From Yponomeuta sedellus (lineage: Eukaryota; Arthropoda; Insecta; Lepidoptera; Yponomeutidae): 64,000 bases of DNA. This document shows positions 52,601-62,774 of the stretch, piece after piece. Every line of letters begins with the position of its first letter. Position 1 is the first letter of the stretch. Under the pieces are notes generated by a model. The model saw only the letters and a program-made list of their open reading frames with translations, made no database searches and had not been told where the DNA came from. The DNA lies in assembly GCA_934045075.1 (NCBI GenBank), contig OW203749.1:5980804-6044803 (forward strand), in the 5' to 3' direction. The position numbers and the translations under genes are program-made.

Positions 52601-52959
52601 AGTTTACCTAATAAATCATCGCGAATAGGCCTTTTCAATGTATAGCTAAATATTAATTCAGTCACCTGATACTAACCGCACTATAGTTGATTAATCTGTC
52701 TGTACCGTTTTAGAATTATTATTTAAGCCTACCGACCCATTTCCACAATGTCGCTAAGTACAATCTAACATCGCAAAACCAAAACTTCCCTTCTGAAAGC
52801 AAAGCTTTCTGCATCTCATTGTAAACACGAAGTGACAGCTTGAGAACACTTTGTCCTCTGCCCAAACTTTTCGACCTGTAAGGGTTAAAAGGGCAATGCT
52901 GAGCAATAATACTGGGACGCTTTTTGTCGTAACAATTAACCAGTAATAACACTTACCCC

Positions 52960-53046
52960 TGGTTACACGCGGACATGACTGCGCCTGTTGTTGCTTAACT
53001 CGAATGCTTGATTCCAATCACTCGGTTTGAATAGGCCACGAGCGCT
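52960..53046 (-). repeat. SINE-A head only
   Basis: Complement of AGCGCTCGTGGCCTATTCAA and GAGTTAAGCAACAACAGGCG: the 5S-like part without the body. Confidence 0.75.
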
Positions 53047-53514
53047 ACCTGGTCATATATTATACGGGTCTAATCTCGATTATTTGTTAAATAATAATAA
53101 ATAATAAAAATTAACCAGGTTAAACTTTCACATTCCTGCTAGATCCCTTAGGCATACACAAGCATTTTATACACCTATTTCTTCAAAAAAATATAGAATA
53201 AATTCTTTCCTATTTCGAGCTTGCACAACATTTAACGGTCTAAGCGACAACCCGGACACTGATGTCGATGTCATTCTCGACAGCGTTTCTTCAGTTAGGC
53301 GTAGGTTTGCTGCGAATTTCTTTGGTAGCGAGTTGTCTACTATATGATGGGCTTGGTTGCTTTGATTTGCTTATCATATATTTAGTTGATGTTAAGATTC
53401 GGCAGTGTAGGTTAATGTAATTATTTGTTTTGATGTTGTAAACACAGGAGCCTGTTATTTTATATGTAGCTATAAGTGAAAACCTTTAGATGACTTTTTA
53501 CTGCTATATTGTAC

Positions 53515-53640
53515 AAATAAGAATAAGAATAAGAATATTTTTATTGACCAAAGAATACAAAATAGGGCTAAGTTACACAGGACTGATACGTTCAATAGCA
53601 CAAAATCATACAGCATCTGCTACTGAGCTAGGCTTATTGC
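53515..53640 (-). mobile_element. LINE 3' end (TATTCTTATTCTT tail)
   Basis: AAGAATAAGAATAAGAATAT, then TTTTATTGACCAAAGAATAC and GGGCTAAGTTACACAGGACT, a LINE 3' UTR in reverse. Confidence 0.5.
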
Positions 53641-53735
53641 CTGTATTACAGTAATTGCCTGTATTACAGTAAATGTACCTACCCTCCATTTTGTTGTATT
53701 AGTCGATGGTGTTCCTAAAATACAATAAATAAATA

Positions 53736-53854
53736 AAACGTAATTACCTTATTTCTCGACGTTTCGGCAACGTTACAGTTACCGTGGTCTCGGGTAAACC
53801 TACGTGGAGAGTACGTTTTACCTAATAAATAATCGTGATTAGACCCTTTTAATA
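53736..53854. mobile_element. MITE-like piece related to 32274-32471
   Basis: CGACGTTTCGGCAACGTTAC and AGTTACCGTGGTCTCGGGTA are the reverse of 32380-32430. GTACGTTTTACCTAATAAAT then follows in the other orientation. Confidence 0.5.
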
Positions 53855-54346
53855 TACAACTAGGTATGTGTAGTGGTCCCTTCACCCACCTAGTGTGATT
53901 GAGGATACCACTGGATGTCGTTGTCGTCGTCAGGCTATACTAGCCCTTCTAGCGCCCCACGCGCTCGGACAAAAGAAAGTTCAAAGGTACCGCATAGTGC
54001 AGGGTCATTTCGCACCGCCATTTTTTTGCATCTTTTTTGTGGACACAGTTCCGCATTTCTCAAATTTGAGAAAGTACTACGTAATTATTCAATAAGTGTT
54101 ATATATCACTACAATCTGCATAAAATTCCCTATCCGATTATTATACTTGTAATGCTAATAAAATTATCAATAAACTTACATGATATTCAAATGACGAGAT
54201 GAATTTCACTATCCACGCCATTTTGACACTACTTTGAACTTTGTCTCACTATTTTCACTAATTACTCATTCACTAGCACTGAACTAACACTTATAATATG
54301 ATCTGCATATTATCTATTACTGTTTACACAATTTTCATACTCTAAT

Positions 54347-54763
54347 TCACCAAAATAAAGCTATAAATGAATAATTAACAGGAAGAGGTAAAATGACACT
54401 GACCGCCCATACAAGCGGCACAATCCGGGCTAAAAGTTCGAGGCTTTTTTCACTTTCTTTTCCATCAAATACAACGAAACTATTATTTGAAACATAATCT
54501 ACACACTTTTCCCAGTAATTTGATATATAACACATAAACAAATACGTAGCGTTGCCTTCTCTAAATAACTTATAAAACTTTAGCGAGCGTCGCAACTCAC
54601 GACGAAATCGCAAAATGGCGTCTGACCTAGCAAGCTCATGTGGTTTCGATGATAATTCAATTTTTTTCCACGTCACGTCATTTGATTGGTTGGCAAAAGT
54701 AATCCTTACTAACCATTGACCAATAAAAGAACAGATATTGTCCATAGAGAATGCACAGAGCAT
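54347..54763 (-). other. Unassigned 138-codon frame
   Basis: Starts MLCAFSMDNICSFIGQWLVR, with FYKLFREGNATYLFMCYISN in the middle and a hydrophobic end LARIVPLVWAVSVILPLPV. No known domain. It is the longest frame here that is neither simple repeat nor GC-rich TE. No second copy in the window. It lies in the RasGEF intron on the same strand, without good splice sites at exon-like phase. Could be chance or an old TE coding piece. Confidence 0.2.
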
Positions 54764-54793
54764 AGATAAAAATAGTCCAATCTGAGCGTTGCA

Positions 54794-54874
54794 TAGTGTA
54801 CATACGTCTGTACACTAAGCGCTTGGGGGATTGCGCGCGGCCGGGCTGATTAGTGTACAGACGTATGTACACTA
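54794..54874. repeat. Double palindrome, 25-bp arms
   Basis: TAGTGTACATACGTCTGTAC + ACTAA (54794-54818) and its exact complement (54850-54874) flank a 31-bp GC-rich spacer. Each arm is itself nearly self-complementary (TAGTGTACA...TGTACACTA). Confidence 0.9.
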
Positions 54875-54884
54875 AACGCGAGAA

Positions 54885-55026
54885 GGGGGGAGGGCTATGT
54901 CCACTGCTGGACATAGCCCTCCCCCAAAGAGCGCCACGCTGTGCTATCATAGGGGGTAATGCCCATAATCCGATACCACTGGACGCTGTATAAATCATCT
55001 CATTTCGTAGATGCAAAAAGGCCAAT
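54885..55026. repeat. SINE-D tail joined to SINE-C tail
   Basis: The SINE-D end is itself folded (GGCTATGTCCACTGCTGGACATAGCC) and runs on the minus strand to GGTAATGCCCATAATCC. It is then joined directly to GATACCACTGGACGCTGTAT ... GCAAAAAGGCCAAT of SINE-C on the plus strand. Confidence 0.7.
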
Positions 55027-55467
55027 CATCATCATCAGGTATGTGTAAGGCTAAAGTTCTTCCGTCGCGTTACCTTAAGCTCGGCACCTTTTTCTTTTAC
55101 ATGTTGTATTTTTATGAGTCGTATAGTGGCTAACGAGTTTCCCTGCACGCCAGTGCACTTAGTACCACGTGAAGTAGAGTCGAGAGCGGCAAAAGGAAAC
55201 ACGTGACGTCATTAAAGAGCAAATTTACTCTAAGAGGGTTGGCACTCTTATCGATATCGATAAGCCGTTTTGCGGTCATCGAAAAATGGAGATAATTTTA
55301 TTTCAAATCCAAATTGAAGCAAACGACAGATATGACAATATAACATAAAGCTTTAATATTACAGCTTTACAAAACCAGAGAACAAACAGACTACATTTGA
55401 TAAATTGATTTCTTTTATTTCTTTTACATGCATGTAACAAACAAAAAAAGGAGCGATATAAAAATGG

Positions 55468-55755
55468 GCTAGGGCACGGATCTCTTCCTGCATCGCAGGA
55501 AGGCTAGGCCATACTCCACCACGGGGGTCAAGTCCGGGTTGGTGGAGAATTGTAAGACAGTGGCAGGCCTTACTGTCAGAAGCCCATAGCCGGCACCAGC
55601 GGCTTGACGTGCCTTGCGAAGCACGGAAGCGCTCGGAAAAATGCCACTAGCGGTAGTCACGGGACGCTCACTCATCCTGCACCTGACTGCATATGTTGTT
55701 GCTTAACTCAAGTGATTGATTCCAATCACTGGGTTCGCCTAGGCCTCGAGCGTGT
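55468..55755 (-). mobile_element. SINE-A with body deletion
   Basis: Complement of head CGCTCGAGGCCTAGGCGAAC, 5S-like GAGTTAAGCAACAACATATG, body and tail. About 65 bp between GTCAGAAG and CCCATAGCCGGC are shortened. Confidence 0.78.
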
Positions 55756-55794
55756 CATAAAAATACAAGTATTTATTGACATTGTTACGTTGTC

Positions 55795-56035
55795 GGCCTT
55801 GGTGGCGCAGCGGTTTAGCACGCCGACTGTAAAACGGAAGGTCTCGGGTTCGATCCTCGGCCGGGTCAAACTAGGAAACGAACTTTTCTAGTGTGTCTCG
55901 GGTCTTCGATGTGATCTATGTATTTATTGTATTAAATCTATCGTCGAGTTAGCATCTATAACACAAGTCATTTAGTTGTACTTAGTATATAGGGCTAACG
56001 AGATCTGTCCATGAATATTTATTTTATCAATAATC
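55795..56035 (+). mobile_element. SINE-E (copy 2)
   Basis: GGCCTTGGTGGCGCAGCGGT, B box GGTTCGATCCT, then the same body as 21272-21500, ending GATCTGTCCATGAATATTTA. Confidence 0.78.
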
Positions 56036-56300
56036 GAATATTTTGACAAATTTTATCGTCAACGTCCATCCCTAGTCGCTGGCAATCGGATCAGCCCCCG
56101 TCAAAGGGTAGACTTTCGAAATTATTATCGACTCTCCGGCGATCGGCGCCTCGTCTCGCAGCCATTTACTTTGATGAGAACGTGAGGCTGTTAGTAACGA
56201 AACTGGTGCGTGCAAGCGGTGTAGTTTCAGATCATGTAGCTTCAGGTCACTTAAATAGAATGGACTAAAGTAAGAGTGGTTTTGCACTACGTCCGATCCG

Positions 56301-56548
56301 TCGTCAGGTTCTACTAGTCCACGGCTGGACATAGCCCTCCCCTAAAGAGCGCCACATTGTGATACCATAGGGGGTAATGCCCATAATCCCCACGCTGAAC
56401 ATGCGGGTTGGGGATCGCAGTTCGGTGGAATTGTACTGCAGGGGGCGCTGCTGCCTACCCCCCGGTTCGTGTCCCTTAGTCGCCTTTTACGACACCCGCG
56501 GGAAGAATTGGGTCGGTGCTATTCTCTAGGCTGACACCACACAGCAAG
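56301..56548 (-). mobile_element. SINE-D, full length, 11-bp target duplication
   Basis: CGTCCGATCCG on both sides (56290-56300, 56549-56559). 248 bp, from TTGCTGTGTGGTGTCAGCCT to GTAGAACCTGACGA on the minus strand. Well preserved. Confidence 0.9.
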
Positions 56549-56564
56549 CGTCCGATCCGAATAC

Positions 56565-57340
56565 ATGAAAATAATAATAAATACGGGTCTAGAAATCTCG
56601 GAACTAATTCGGACTTTTTTTTTAAATTTATTTTACAAAATCAAAAAACCTTATTCAATTGCTCACGCACTAGTCCGATCTCTGATCTAAATCCAAGTTC
56701 AGGGGGTAAATCCAAGGTGTCCCACAAACATGGTTATTTTCCACTCGTGGGGTACCATGATGCAAGTATGCGCTGCTACACAGAACAGAACTAAACTGGA
56801 TGCCTCTCGCCCCGGCCACGCCCCGCTCTCGTACGCAGCTCGGATTCGGTCCGTCAATAAATAATCTTATCCGAAATGGAGATTGTCGGATGACGAAGAG
56901 ACATCGGATGTCGGAAGCCGGATCTAATGCGTAAACTACCATAGACATAGTTCTACGACTACTTCAGACCGTATTTTCACGGACTCGGATCGGATTCGCA
57001 TCCGCTCTACGCTTGAGCGTGTTAGTCGCTAGAATGTAGTCAACTACCGAATCAGAGTTCGTGGCTTCGATTCCAACTGGAGGGTGATTCCATGATTGTG
57101 ATGTCCTTGCGTGGTTACCATAGGACAGGGTATGCTAGTTTGGGACTAGCCTCCTCAACCTGATTTTTCCACCTACTTGTCTCGTCCTCACGAATGTTAG
57201 TTTTCGTGTCCGCTTATGTCCGAAGACATCACCCGTGCCCCGCAGTGGCACGTTCAAACGCTATATTGAAACCAAGTAATTGGTTTTCTGGGGCCTTATT
57301 ATAATATTGTAGCGTGTTCTCTTTTATTTTAATAAATACA
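56565..57340. other. Unassigned, with a SINE-G copy
   Basis: TTCGTGGCTTCGATTCCAAC (57059-57078) and CAGGGTATGCTAGTTTGGGA (57125-57144) mark a plus-strand SINE-G at about 57025-57160. The rest, repeatedly using TCGGATC.GAT, has no gene I can see. Confidence 0.4.
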
Positions 57341-57344
57341 ATTT

Positions 57345-57707
57345 GAAGCGCTCGTGGCCTAGGCGAACCGAGTGATTGGAATCAATCACTTGAGTTAAGC
57401 AGCAACAGGCGCGGTCAGGTGAAGGATGGGTGACCGTCCCGTGACTACCGCTAGTGGCATTTTTCCGAGCACTTTCGTGCTTTGCAAGGCACTTTAAGCC
57501 GTTGGTGCCGGCTGTCATGTAATGGCAGTCGTTAAGCCATGTCAGAGGCCTTATGGGCGGCTTGATAACTTCTGACAGTAAGGCCTGCCACTGTCTTACA
57601 ATCCTCCACCAACCCGGACTTGGCCCCCGTAGTGGAGTATGACCTTACCTTCCTGCAACCCAGGGAGAGACCCGTGCCCCAGCAGTGAGGATGTACAAGG
57701 GTTGATA
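57345..57707 (+). mobile_element. SINE-A, full length, 27-36 bp from exon 1
   Basis: Head GAAGCGCTCGTGGCCTAGGC, 5S-like GAGTTAAGCAGCAACAGGCG then GAAGGATGGGTGACCGTCCC (box C intact), body, tail GGATGTACAAGGGTTGATA. AAATACA is found near both edges. The best-preserved 5S-like head in the window. Confidence 0.87.
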
Positions 57708-57742
57708 AAAAATACATAAATCCATATAAGAACAGTACAGAC

Positions 57743-57901
57743 CTCGTTGAACCTCCTTATGAGCGCGCGGACGGTGCTTTTCAGCTGCTCGCCGTGTGTA
57801 GGTGGGGCTCTCCGTATCATGGGGCGCTCTCCAAGGGCCCCCAGGACTCCTTCACCGCCCAGGTCCAACGTGACCTGCCGCAGGTAGTCGATCGGGGGCA
57901 C
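57743..57901 (-). CDS. Exon 1 (of those visible): start of RasGEF catalytic region
   Basis: 159 bp, phase 0 to phase 0, 53 codons. It begins after the acceptor CCTTTTGCAG and ends before the donor GTCTGT. The peptide starts VPPIDYLRQVTLDLGGEG and ends STVRALIRRFNE. The ending joins exon 2 to give RRFNEVSAWV, the helix that in RasGEF domains reads FN.VS.WV near the start of the catalytic core. GC content is clearly higher than in the flanks. A LINE 3' end stops about 10 bp upstream of the acceptor, so part of the pyrimidine tract may be LINE-derived. A SINE-A ends about 27 bp past the donor. Upstream exons must exist, because there is no start codon here. Confidence 0.8.
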
Positions 57902-57907
57902 CTGCAA

Positions 57908-58036
57908 AAGGATAAGATAAAAATAATCTTTATTGTAAACCAAGGCACAATTGGCGGCCTTATTGCTAAAAGCTACTTTTTCAGACAGCCTTATGACGGA
58001 AAGTTGCTGAAGGAAATAAGAGACGGGTAGTCGGTG
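57908..58036 (-). mobile_element. LINE 3' end (TATCTT tail) next to exon 1
   Basis: GATAAGATAAAAATAATCTT at its end, then GGCGGCCTTATTGCTAAAAG and GACGGAAAGTTGCTGAAGGA. In the gene's sense this 3' end is followed after about 10 bp by the exon 1 acceptor. Confidence 0.65.
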
Positions 58037-58039
58037 CAT

Positions 58040-58480
58040 TAACGGTCAAATTCTTATCAGATTCCAATAGCGCCGATGACTTAATTCCCGTGACCAAACC
58101 GGTTTAGTCACGGCGCCTAACTCAACTTCTTATCATTGCTAGAACTTTTGTAATTTACGTCCGATTTTAGTTCTGTGAAAAGATTTATCATCTAGAATAT
58201 ATGTACCTCATACTTATCTAATAATTATATATAAAAAACTACGGAATAGTCACCAGTTTTTTGTAATAATATTAATTCTCTACTTATATAGATAACAGTA
58301 TGGTTATGTATGATGAACATACATAAATACGTTATAATAACAATCTACGCGACGAGGAAATAAATACAAGGGAGAAAGTGATTGTGTTAGGTTGGCTGAA
58401 CGGAAGCGCTTTTCAGTATCTTAATATCTGCCTGGCGTGGCGTGTCGATGGCAAGCCATCATGATGAAAAGATTTGCCAC
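58040..58480. other. No gene seen
   Basis: AT-rich. AATACGTTATAATAACAATC (58327-58346) repeats, reversed, a motif at 22850-22900, so an older part of the same LINE 3' region may continue here. Confidence 0.4.
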
Positions 58481-58496
58481 TTAGCGTAAGGGATTC

Positions 58497-58782
58497 GCTG
58501 TGTGGTGTCGGCCTAGAGAATAGCACCAACCCAAATTCTTCCCGCGGGTGTCGTAAAAGGCGACTAAGGGACACAAACCGGGAGGTGGGCAGCGGCGCCC
58601 CCTGCAGTACACTTCCACCAAACTGCGATCCCTAACACGCGTGCCCAGCGTGGGGATTATGAGCATTACCTCCCAATTATGGCAGAACCTTGCGCTATGG
58701 CCCTCATTAGGGGAGGGCTATGTCCAGCAGTGGACTAATAATATAATATAATGGACTAATATAGCTTGAAGAAGAAGAAAAA
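58497..58782 (+). mobile_element. SINE-D, full length, 11-bp target duplication
   Basis: GTAAGGGATTC on both sides (58486-58496, 58783-58793). GCTGTGTGGTGTCGGCCTAG to AATATAGCTTGAAGAAGAAG, with a small duplication of GGACTAATATA in the tail. Confidence 0.9.
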
Positions 58783-58837
58783 GTAAGGGATTCTCTGGTT
58801 GTTGCCAAGGATAATATAAGATTGATATCGGTATCGA

Positions 58838-59375
58838 TCGATATCAACCCTGGTATGCCCCCACTGCTGTGGCACGGGTCTCCTAACCTTCCTGTATGCA
58901 GGAAGTTAGGCTATACTCCACCACGGGGGCCGGGGTGGCGGGCCTTACTGTCAGAAGTTATCAAGCCGCCCAAAAGGCCTCTGACACGGCTTAACGACTG
59001 CCATTACATGACAGCCTGCACCAACAGCTTAACGTACCTTGCGAAGCACGGAAGCGCTCGGAAAAATGCCACTAGCAGTAGTCACGGGACGGTCACCCGC
59101 ACTGCACCTGACCGAGCCTGTTATTGCTTAACTCAAGTGATTGATTCCAATTACTCGGTTCGGCGAGGCCACGAGTGCTGCTGTGGTCTGAATATGTAAC
59201 CCTAATTAAACTAGAGACATGTCTGTTTATGTATACGCTAACATGTGGCTCTCAAACTTGGCCCCGATGAGGTCACCACTGTCCGTGCCGGGAATAATTT
59301 AGCAGCACTTGCAGTTCTCAACCGGTTTAGGCCGTAAAGGTCAGCTCAGATTACGAGGATTCGCGTTGTCTTTAT
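58838..59375 (-). mobile_element. SINE-A with the extra 5' block
   Basis: SINE-A at 58838-59180 (head GCACTCGTGGCCTCGCCGAA, 5S-like GAGTTAAGCAATAACAGGCT) preceded in the SINE sense by the block seen at 30551-30740: CTAAACCGGTTGAGAACTGC, GGCACGGACAGTGGTGACCT, GACATGTCTCTAGTTTAATT. Confidence 0.78.
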
Positions 59376-59394
59376 TATTATTATATTATTATGC

Positions 59395-59530
59395 CGGTGA
59401 GTCGCCCATTAGATCAGTTGAAAGAGCGCTGGCACGGATAGCTAGAGGTCGCGGGTTCAAATCCCGGCATAGGTGGAACTTTAGCCTCTAAATAGGTTTT
59501 TAAGAATTGTCCTTAGAACGTGTTACTGCA
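59395..59530 (+). mobile_element. SINE-B, 5'-truncated
   Basis: Starts at GCCGGTGAGTCGCCCATTAG, B box GGTTCAAATCC, ends in the normal tail CTGCATTAAAAATATTAAAA. Confidence 0.75.
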
Positions 59531-59609
59531 TTAAAAATATTAAAATACATTAAATCAATCATTTGGAGTGAGTTTTCGCTGTATCAGAAATCATAGTAGG
59601 TTAAAGATT

Positions 59610-59945
59610 AGAGATTAGATGATTAGAGAACGTTGTGGACTGAAAGAGGATGTAGTGTCTAGAATTGAGAAAGGAATGTTGCGTTGGTTTGGATATGTGG
59701 AGAGGATGAAGGAAGAAAGATTGACGAAACAAATATATACTGCGAATGTGAGTAGAAGAGCTAGTAATGGACGTCCCAAATACCAAATAGGGGATGTATT
59801 AGCAAAGGGGAAGATAAAACGTACCCGTAACCGGCGAGCGAGCATGCAGCGACTAATGAACGTTGATGAAGCGAACGTGATTTGTCAGGATCGTGGCAAG
59901 TGGCAGTTCCTGGTCTCTGCATACCCCTCTGGGCTACAGGCGTGA
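59610..59945 (+). mobile_element. LINE-K C-terminal coding fragment (best copy)
   Basis: One frame: IRERCGLKEDVVSRIEKGML, RWFGYVERMKEERLTKQIYT, GKIKRTRNRRASMQRLMNVD and VICQDRGKWQ...YPSG, stop at 59945. RWFGHVERM is a hallmark of the C-terminal region of many insect LINE polymerases. An in-frame deletion in GRPR (GRPK-YQIG) marks it as dead. Confidence 0.85.
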
Positions 59946-60035
59946 GGTTATGCATATATAAATGGTAAATAGGCGTGACCACATCACCAGAAACCAAAGA
60001 AACTTCGCAGCATACTATCAGCTACAAATATACAG

Positions 60036-60075
60036 AAGATAGATAAAATATTCTTTATTGTGCACAGAAATTAAG
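60036..60075 (-). repeat. LINE 3' tail
   Basis: AGATAGATAAAATATTCTTT then ATTGTGCACAGAAATTA, as at 62703-62770 and 63755-63785. Confidence 0.5.
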
Positions 60076-60335
60076 AAGAAATAAGGTGGCAGACTGCGGA
60101 ACAGCTCGGCTTGGCAAAAAGCTCGAAGCCAATTTACTGTCATTTCCCTAGAATTCCCACTAAAACGTTTATTTTGTGAGCTTTACCCCGAAGTAACATT
60201 CACTAGAATGCTCATGAGCCCTTAGGCTTTTCAGGTAAGCTTTTTCAATGCATATAGCAATCTTTCTTTCAAACAATCGTATCATGTCTGTTATGCACTA
60301 TCCTCGTATTATTTAGCACGTAGCAATCGAACAAT

Positions 60336-60652
60336 CGCGCTCGTGGCATAGGCAAACCGAGTGATTGGAATCAATCACTTGAGTTAAGCAACAATAGGCA
60401 TTAGTGGCATTTTTCCGAGCGCTTCCGTGCTCCGCAAGGCACGTTAAACCGTTGGTGCCGGCTGTCATGTAATGGCAGTCGTTAAGCCACGTCAGAGGCT
60501 TGATAACTTCTGACAGTAAGACCCTCCACTGTCTTACAATCCTCCACCAACCCGGACTTGACCTCCGTGGTGGAGTATGGCCTAACCTTCCTGCGATGCA
60601 GGAAGAGACCCGTCCCAGCCCCAGCAGTGGGGACATACAAGGGTTGATAACG
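60336..60652 (+). mobile_element. SINE-A with box C deletion, 11-bp target duplication
   Basis: AATCGAACAAT on both sides (60325-60335, 60653-60663). CGCGCTCGTGGCATAGGCAA, 5S-like GAGTTAAGCAACAATAGGCA, then directly TTAGTGGCATTTTTCCGAGC. Body and tail otherwise complete. Confidence 0.88.
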
Positions 60653-60854
60653 AATCGAACAATTTAGACATTATGTCATGTGAGCAATTATGTCTCGGAG
60701 CGTCTGGAATCGACTAGGAGCGTCATCGATACAGAGTCTTACGGATAGGCGTGACCACATTACCAGAAACCATGAGACCCCGCTCCATACTATCCACTAT
60801 GCAGACAGGTTTCTTTACTTTCTGGTCGTTTGTCCTTCCTTCATCACATCACAC

Positions 60855-60945
60855 TAAATAATAGAGGCGAAAGTTTGTGAGTGAGTGTGTATGTTTGTTA
60901 CTTTCTCACACTTCTTCACGTCTGAGCGGCTGGAGCGAGTTAATA
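60855..60945 (+). repeat. Scrap of a common GCGAAAGTTTGTGAGTGAGT repeat
   Basis: AGAGGCGAAAGTTTGTGAGT ... GAGCGGCTGGAGCGAG, a motif I associate with Helitron-type or related repeats in Lepidoptera. Confidence 0.4.
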
Positions 60946-60952
60946 AAATTTG

Positions 60953-61020
60953 AAAACCTATTTAGAGGCTAAATATTAAAATTGTCCTTGGCACGGGTTA
61001 GTGCATTAAAAATAATATAA
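60953..61020. mobile_element. Smallest SINE-B foldback, 12-bp target duplication
   Basis: TAATAAAATTTG on both sides (60941-60952, 61021-61032). Inside: inverted AAAACCTATTTAGAGGCTAA, then plus-strand TTAAAATTGTCCTTGG and TTAGTGCATTAAAAATAATA. Only tail sequence, in both orientations, 68 bp. Confidence 0.88.
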
Positions 61021-61034
61021 TAATAAAATTTGGT

Positions 61035-61435
61035 AGGATGGAGTTAGCGGACACCCTGGATTAACACATAAGCTACGTTTTACTGCGGGAAAATATCCTA
61101 TTCCCACGGGAAATATCATATTCCCACGGGAAAATCGATAAATCGCCGGTAACACTGCGAGACGCAGTTACTTCAGATATATCAGATACATCAACGCCGT
61201 CTTTCGATTAAAGGAGGTAGGTACTATTTTTCCAATTGCCTCCAAAAAGGGCTCATTACGCGTGAATGCTCAAGTCTAACAGCTTTATAAGTTCTGACAA
61301 CTGCCGAGGAAAGTTTTTAAACGTTTCGAGAGAGCGAAAATGATTGCAACGGCGTTTTGACCGGCTTCGAAAAAGGTGGTGGTTCTAGATTCGATATGTT
61401 TGTTTTGGCTATGTTCTCTCGGAAATAAAAATGTC
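61035..61435. other. No gene seen
   Basis: CCCACGGGAAATATCATATT recurs in tandem (61090-61135); otherwise unassigned. Confidence 0.45.
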
Positions 61436-61439
61436 AAAT

Positions 61440-62425
61440 GAAATGAAATGGTTTTATTCAAAGTAGCGCTAAAATTGCGGCTTAATGAATTATACAATTC
61501 AAACTAGGTGTCTATTTCAAAATCTTAATTATTTTGGACAAAAAACTCCATAGTTAGTCTTATCAAAGTCCTTAATTAACAGACTTTACATAATTTTTCT
61601 AAAACTTAGCACTCATCCATTGTACTGGCTTTAATTCCAGACATCATTGTCATCTAAACAATCCTTTATGTAATAGTCGCCCTTTTAGCACAAAGTGTGC
61701 TTAACATTTCTTTTGAACCGTGTTTTAGGCAAGCTTAATATATCTTCAGGGATTTTATTATATAGAAGCGTATACAATACCTCATGAAAGATGTACTAAC
61801 CTTTGCCAGCCTAAATAGTGGGAACAAAAACTTGTTCATATAATTTAAAAACCTATTTAGAGGCTAAAAATTTCATCCATGCCGGGATTCGAACCCGCAA
61901 CCTCTGGCTATCCGTGCCAGCGCTCTGCCAATTGAGCCAATGGGCGACTCACGGCATCAGTGAAATTTCGAACCTCTTTACACTATTCTCTGTATTACGT
62001 ACAGGCAGCGACATCTGACTTAAGCAAATTGCATTACTTACAGCCCCGACTACCTACTTTGCAGTTAGGTTTTAACATCGGAACGATATCACTGTACCCA
62101 TATGATTATACTATTTTTATTTTTAATGCACTAACCCGTGCTAAGGAACAAATTTAAAAACCTATTTAGAGGCTAAAAATAGGTTTTTAAATTTGTTCCT
62201 TAGCACGGGTTAGTGCATTAAAAATAAAAATAGTATAATTGTTCATATAAGTTACTGTCGAAGTAACTAAAATAAACCAGCCGACGTCAGTTACTGTTGC
62301 GATGTCAGTTAGTTCCCTAATTCTTTTATTTACATATGCAACTGAACTAAGCCTATATGAGGACCCCATTGTAGCTTAGCATCGATTGTGATACCTAGAA
62401 ATACAGTTTCATTCACAAATCTTGA
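61440..62425 (-). mobile_element. Jockey-like LINE, RT C-terminus and 3' UTR, split by SINE-B
   Basis: 3' UTR 61440-61620; the end of the ORF reads KGDYYIKDCLDDNDVWN and stop near 61630-61690. Beyond the SINE-B block, 62251-62425 gives FLGITIDAKLQWGPHI (near 62375) and NKRIRELTDIATVTDVGWF, the thumb region of a Jockey-type reverse transcriptase. Frameshifted. Confidence 0.8.
61844..62238. mobile_element. SINE-B foldback insertion, 12-bp target duplication
   Basis: TTGTTCATATAA on both sides (61832-61843, 62239-62250). From the left: inverted TTTAAAAACCTATTTAGAGG, inverted tRNA-like head and leader, a second inverted tail (to 62167), then the plus-strand tail from 62177. 62105-62239 is a perfect palindrome with 63-bp arms and a 9-bp loop. 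Confidence 0.92.
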
Positions 62426-62429
62426 TCGA

Positions 62430-62590
62430 GTTCGGCAAATTCAGCTGCCCGATGGTTGGGCGGTGTCGTTGAGTCAGCGGAGGGTCCGTGGACGCGACTG
62501 GCGAGAGATCGTGAGAGATGGAATTTGGGGAAAAAGTTGACCCAGCAGTGGGCAGCGGTGGGCTCAAAATGATTATGATGACTTTCGGAG
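62430..62590 (+). mobile_element. LINE C-terminal scrap
   Basis: GAVSLSQRRVRGRDWREIVR is readable, then DGIWG and CCCAGCAGTGGGCAGCGGTG with a GATTATGATGA tail. RDWR..V.D matches the ends of some insect LINE ORFs. Confidence 0.55.
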
Positions 62591-62702
62591 ATGGAAAACG
62601 GAACTTTGAAACGGACAGCAGCAAATTAATCGTTCAGTCATTGGAGTATGTTTCGTAAAAAATATTCCGGGGTCTTCAAATAACATCTTGCAATATATTG
62701 AT

Positions 62703-62770
62703 TAAAGAAAAGATAAAAAGATATAAGAATATTCTTTATTGTACACAGAAATTACAGTTACGTAAATTGT
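62703..62770 (-). repeat. LINE 3' tail
   Basis: AAGATATAAGAATATTCTTT and ATTGTACACAGAAATTACAG. Confidence 0.5.
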
Positions 62771-62774
62771 ATAT

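Noticed and set aside
57345..57450. Genuine 5S rRNA gene
   Set aside because: Only the second half of 5S is recognisable, and it continues into the SINE body and tail; no copy has the first half.
57596..58039. A single 147-codon gene around exon 1
   Set aside because: Only 57743-57901 is coding; the rest of the frame runs through a LINE tail on one side and a SINE-A on the other.
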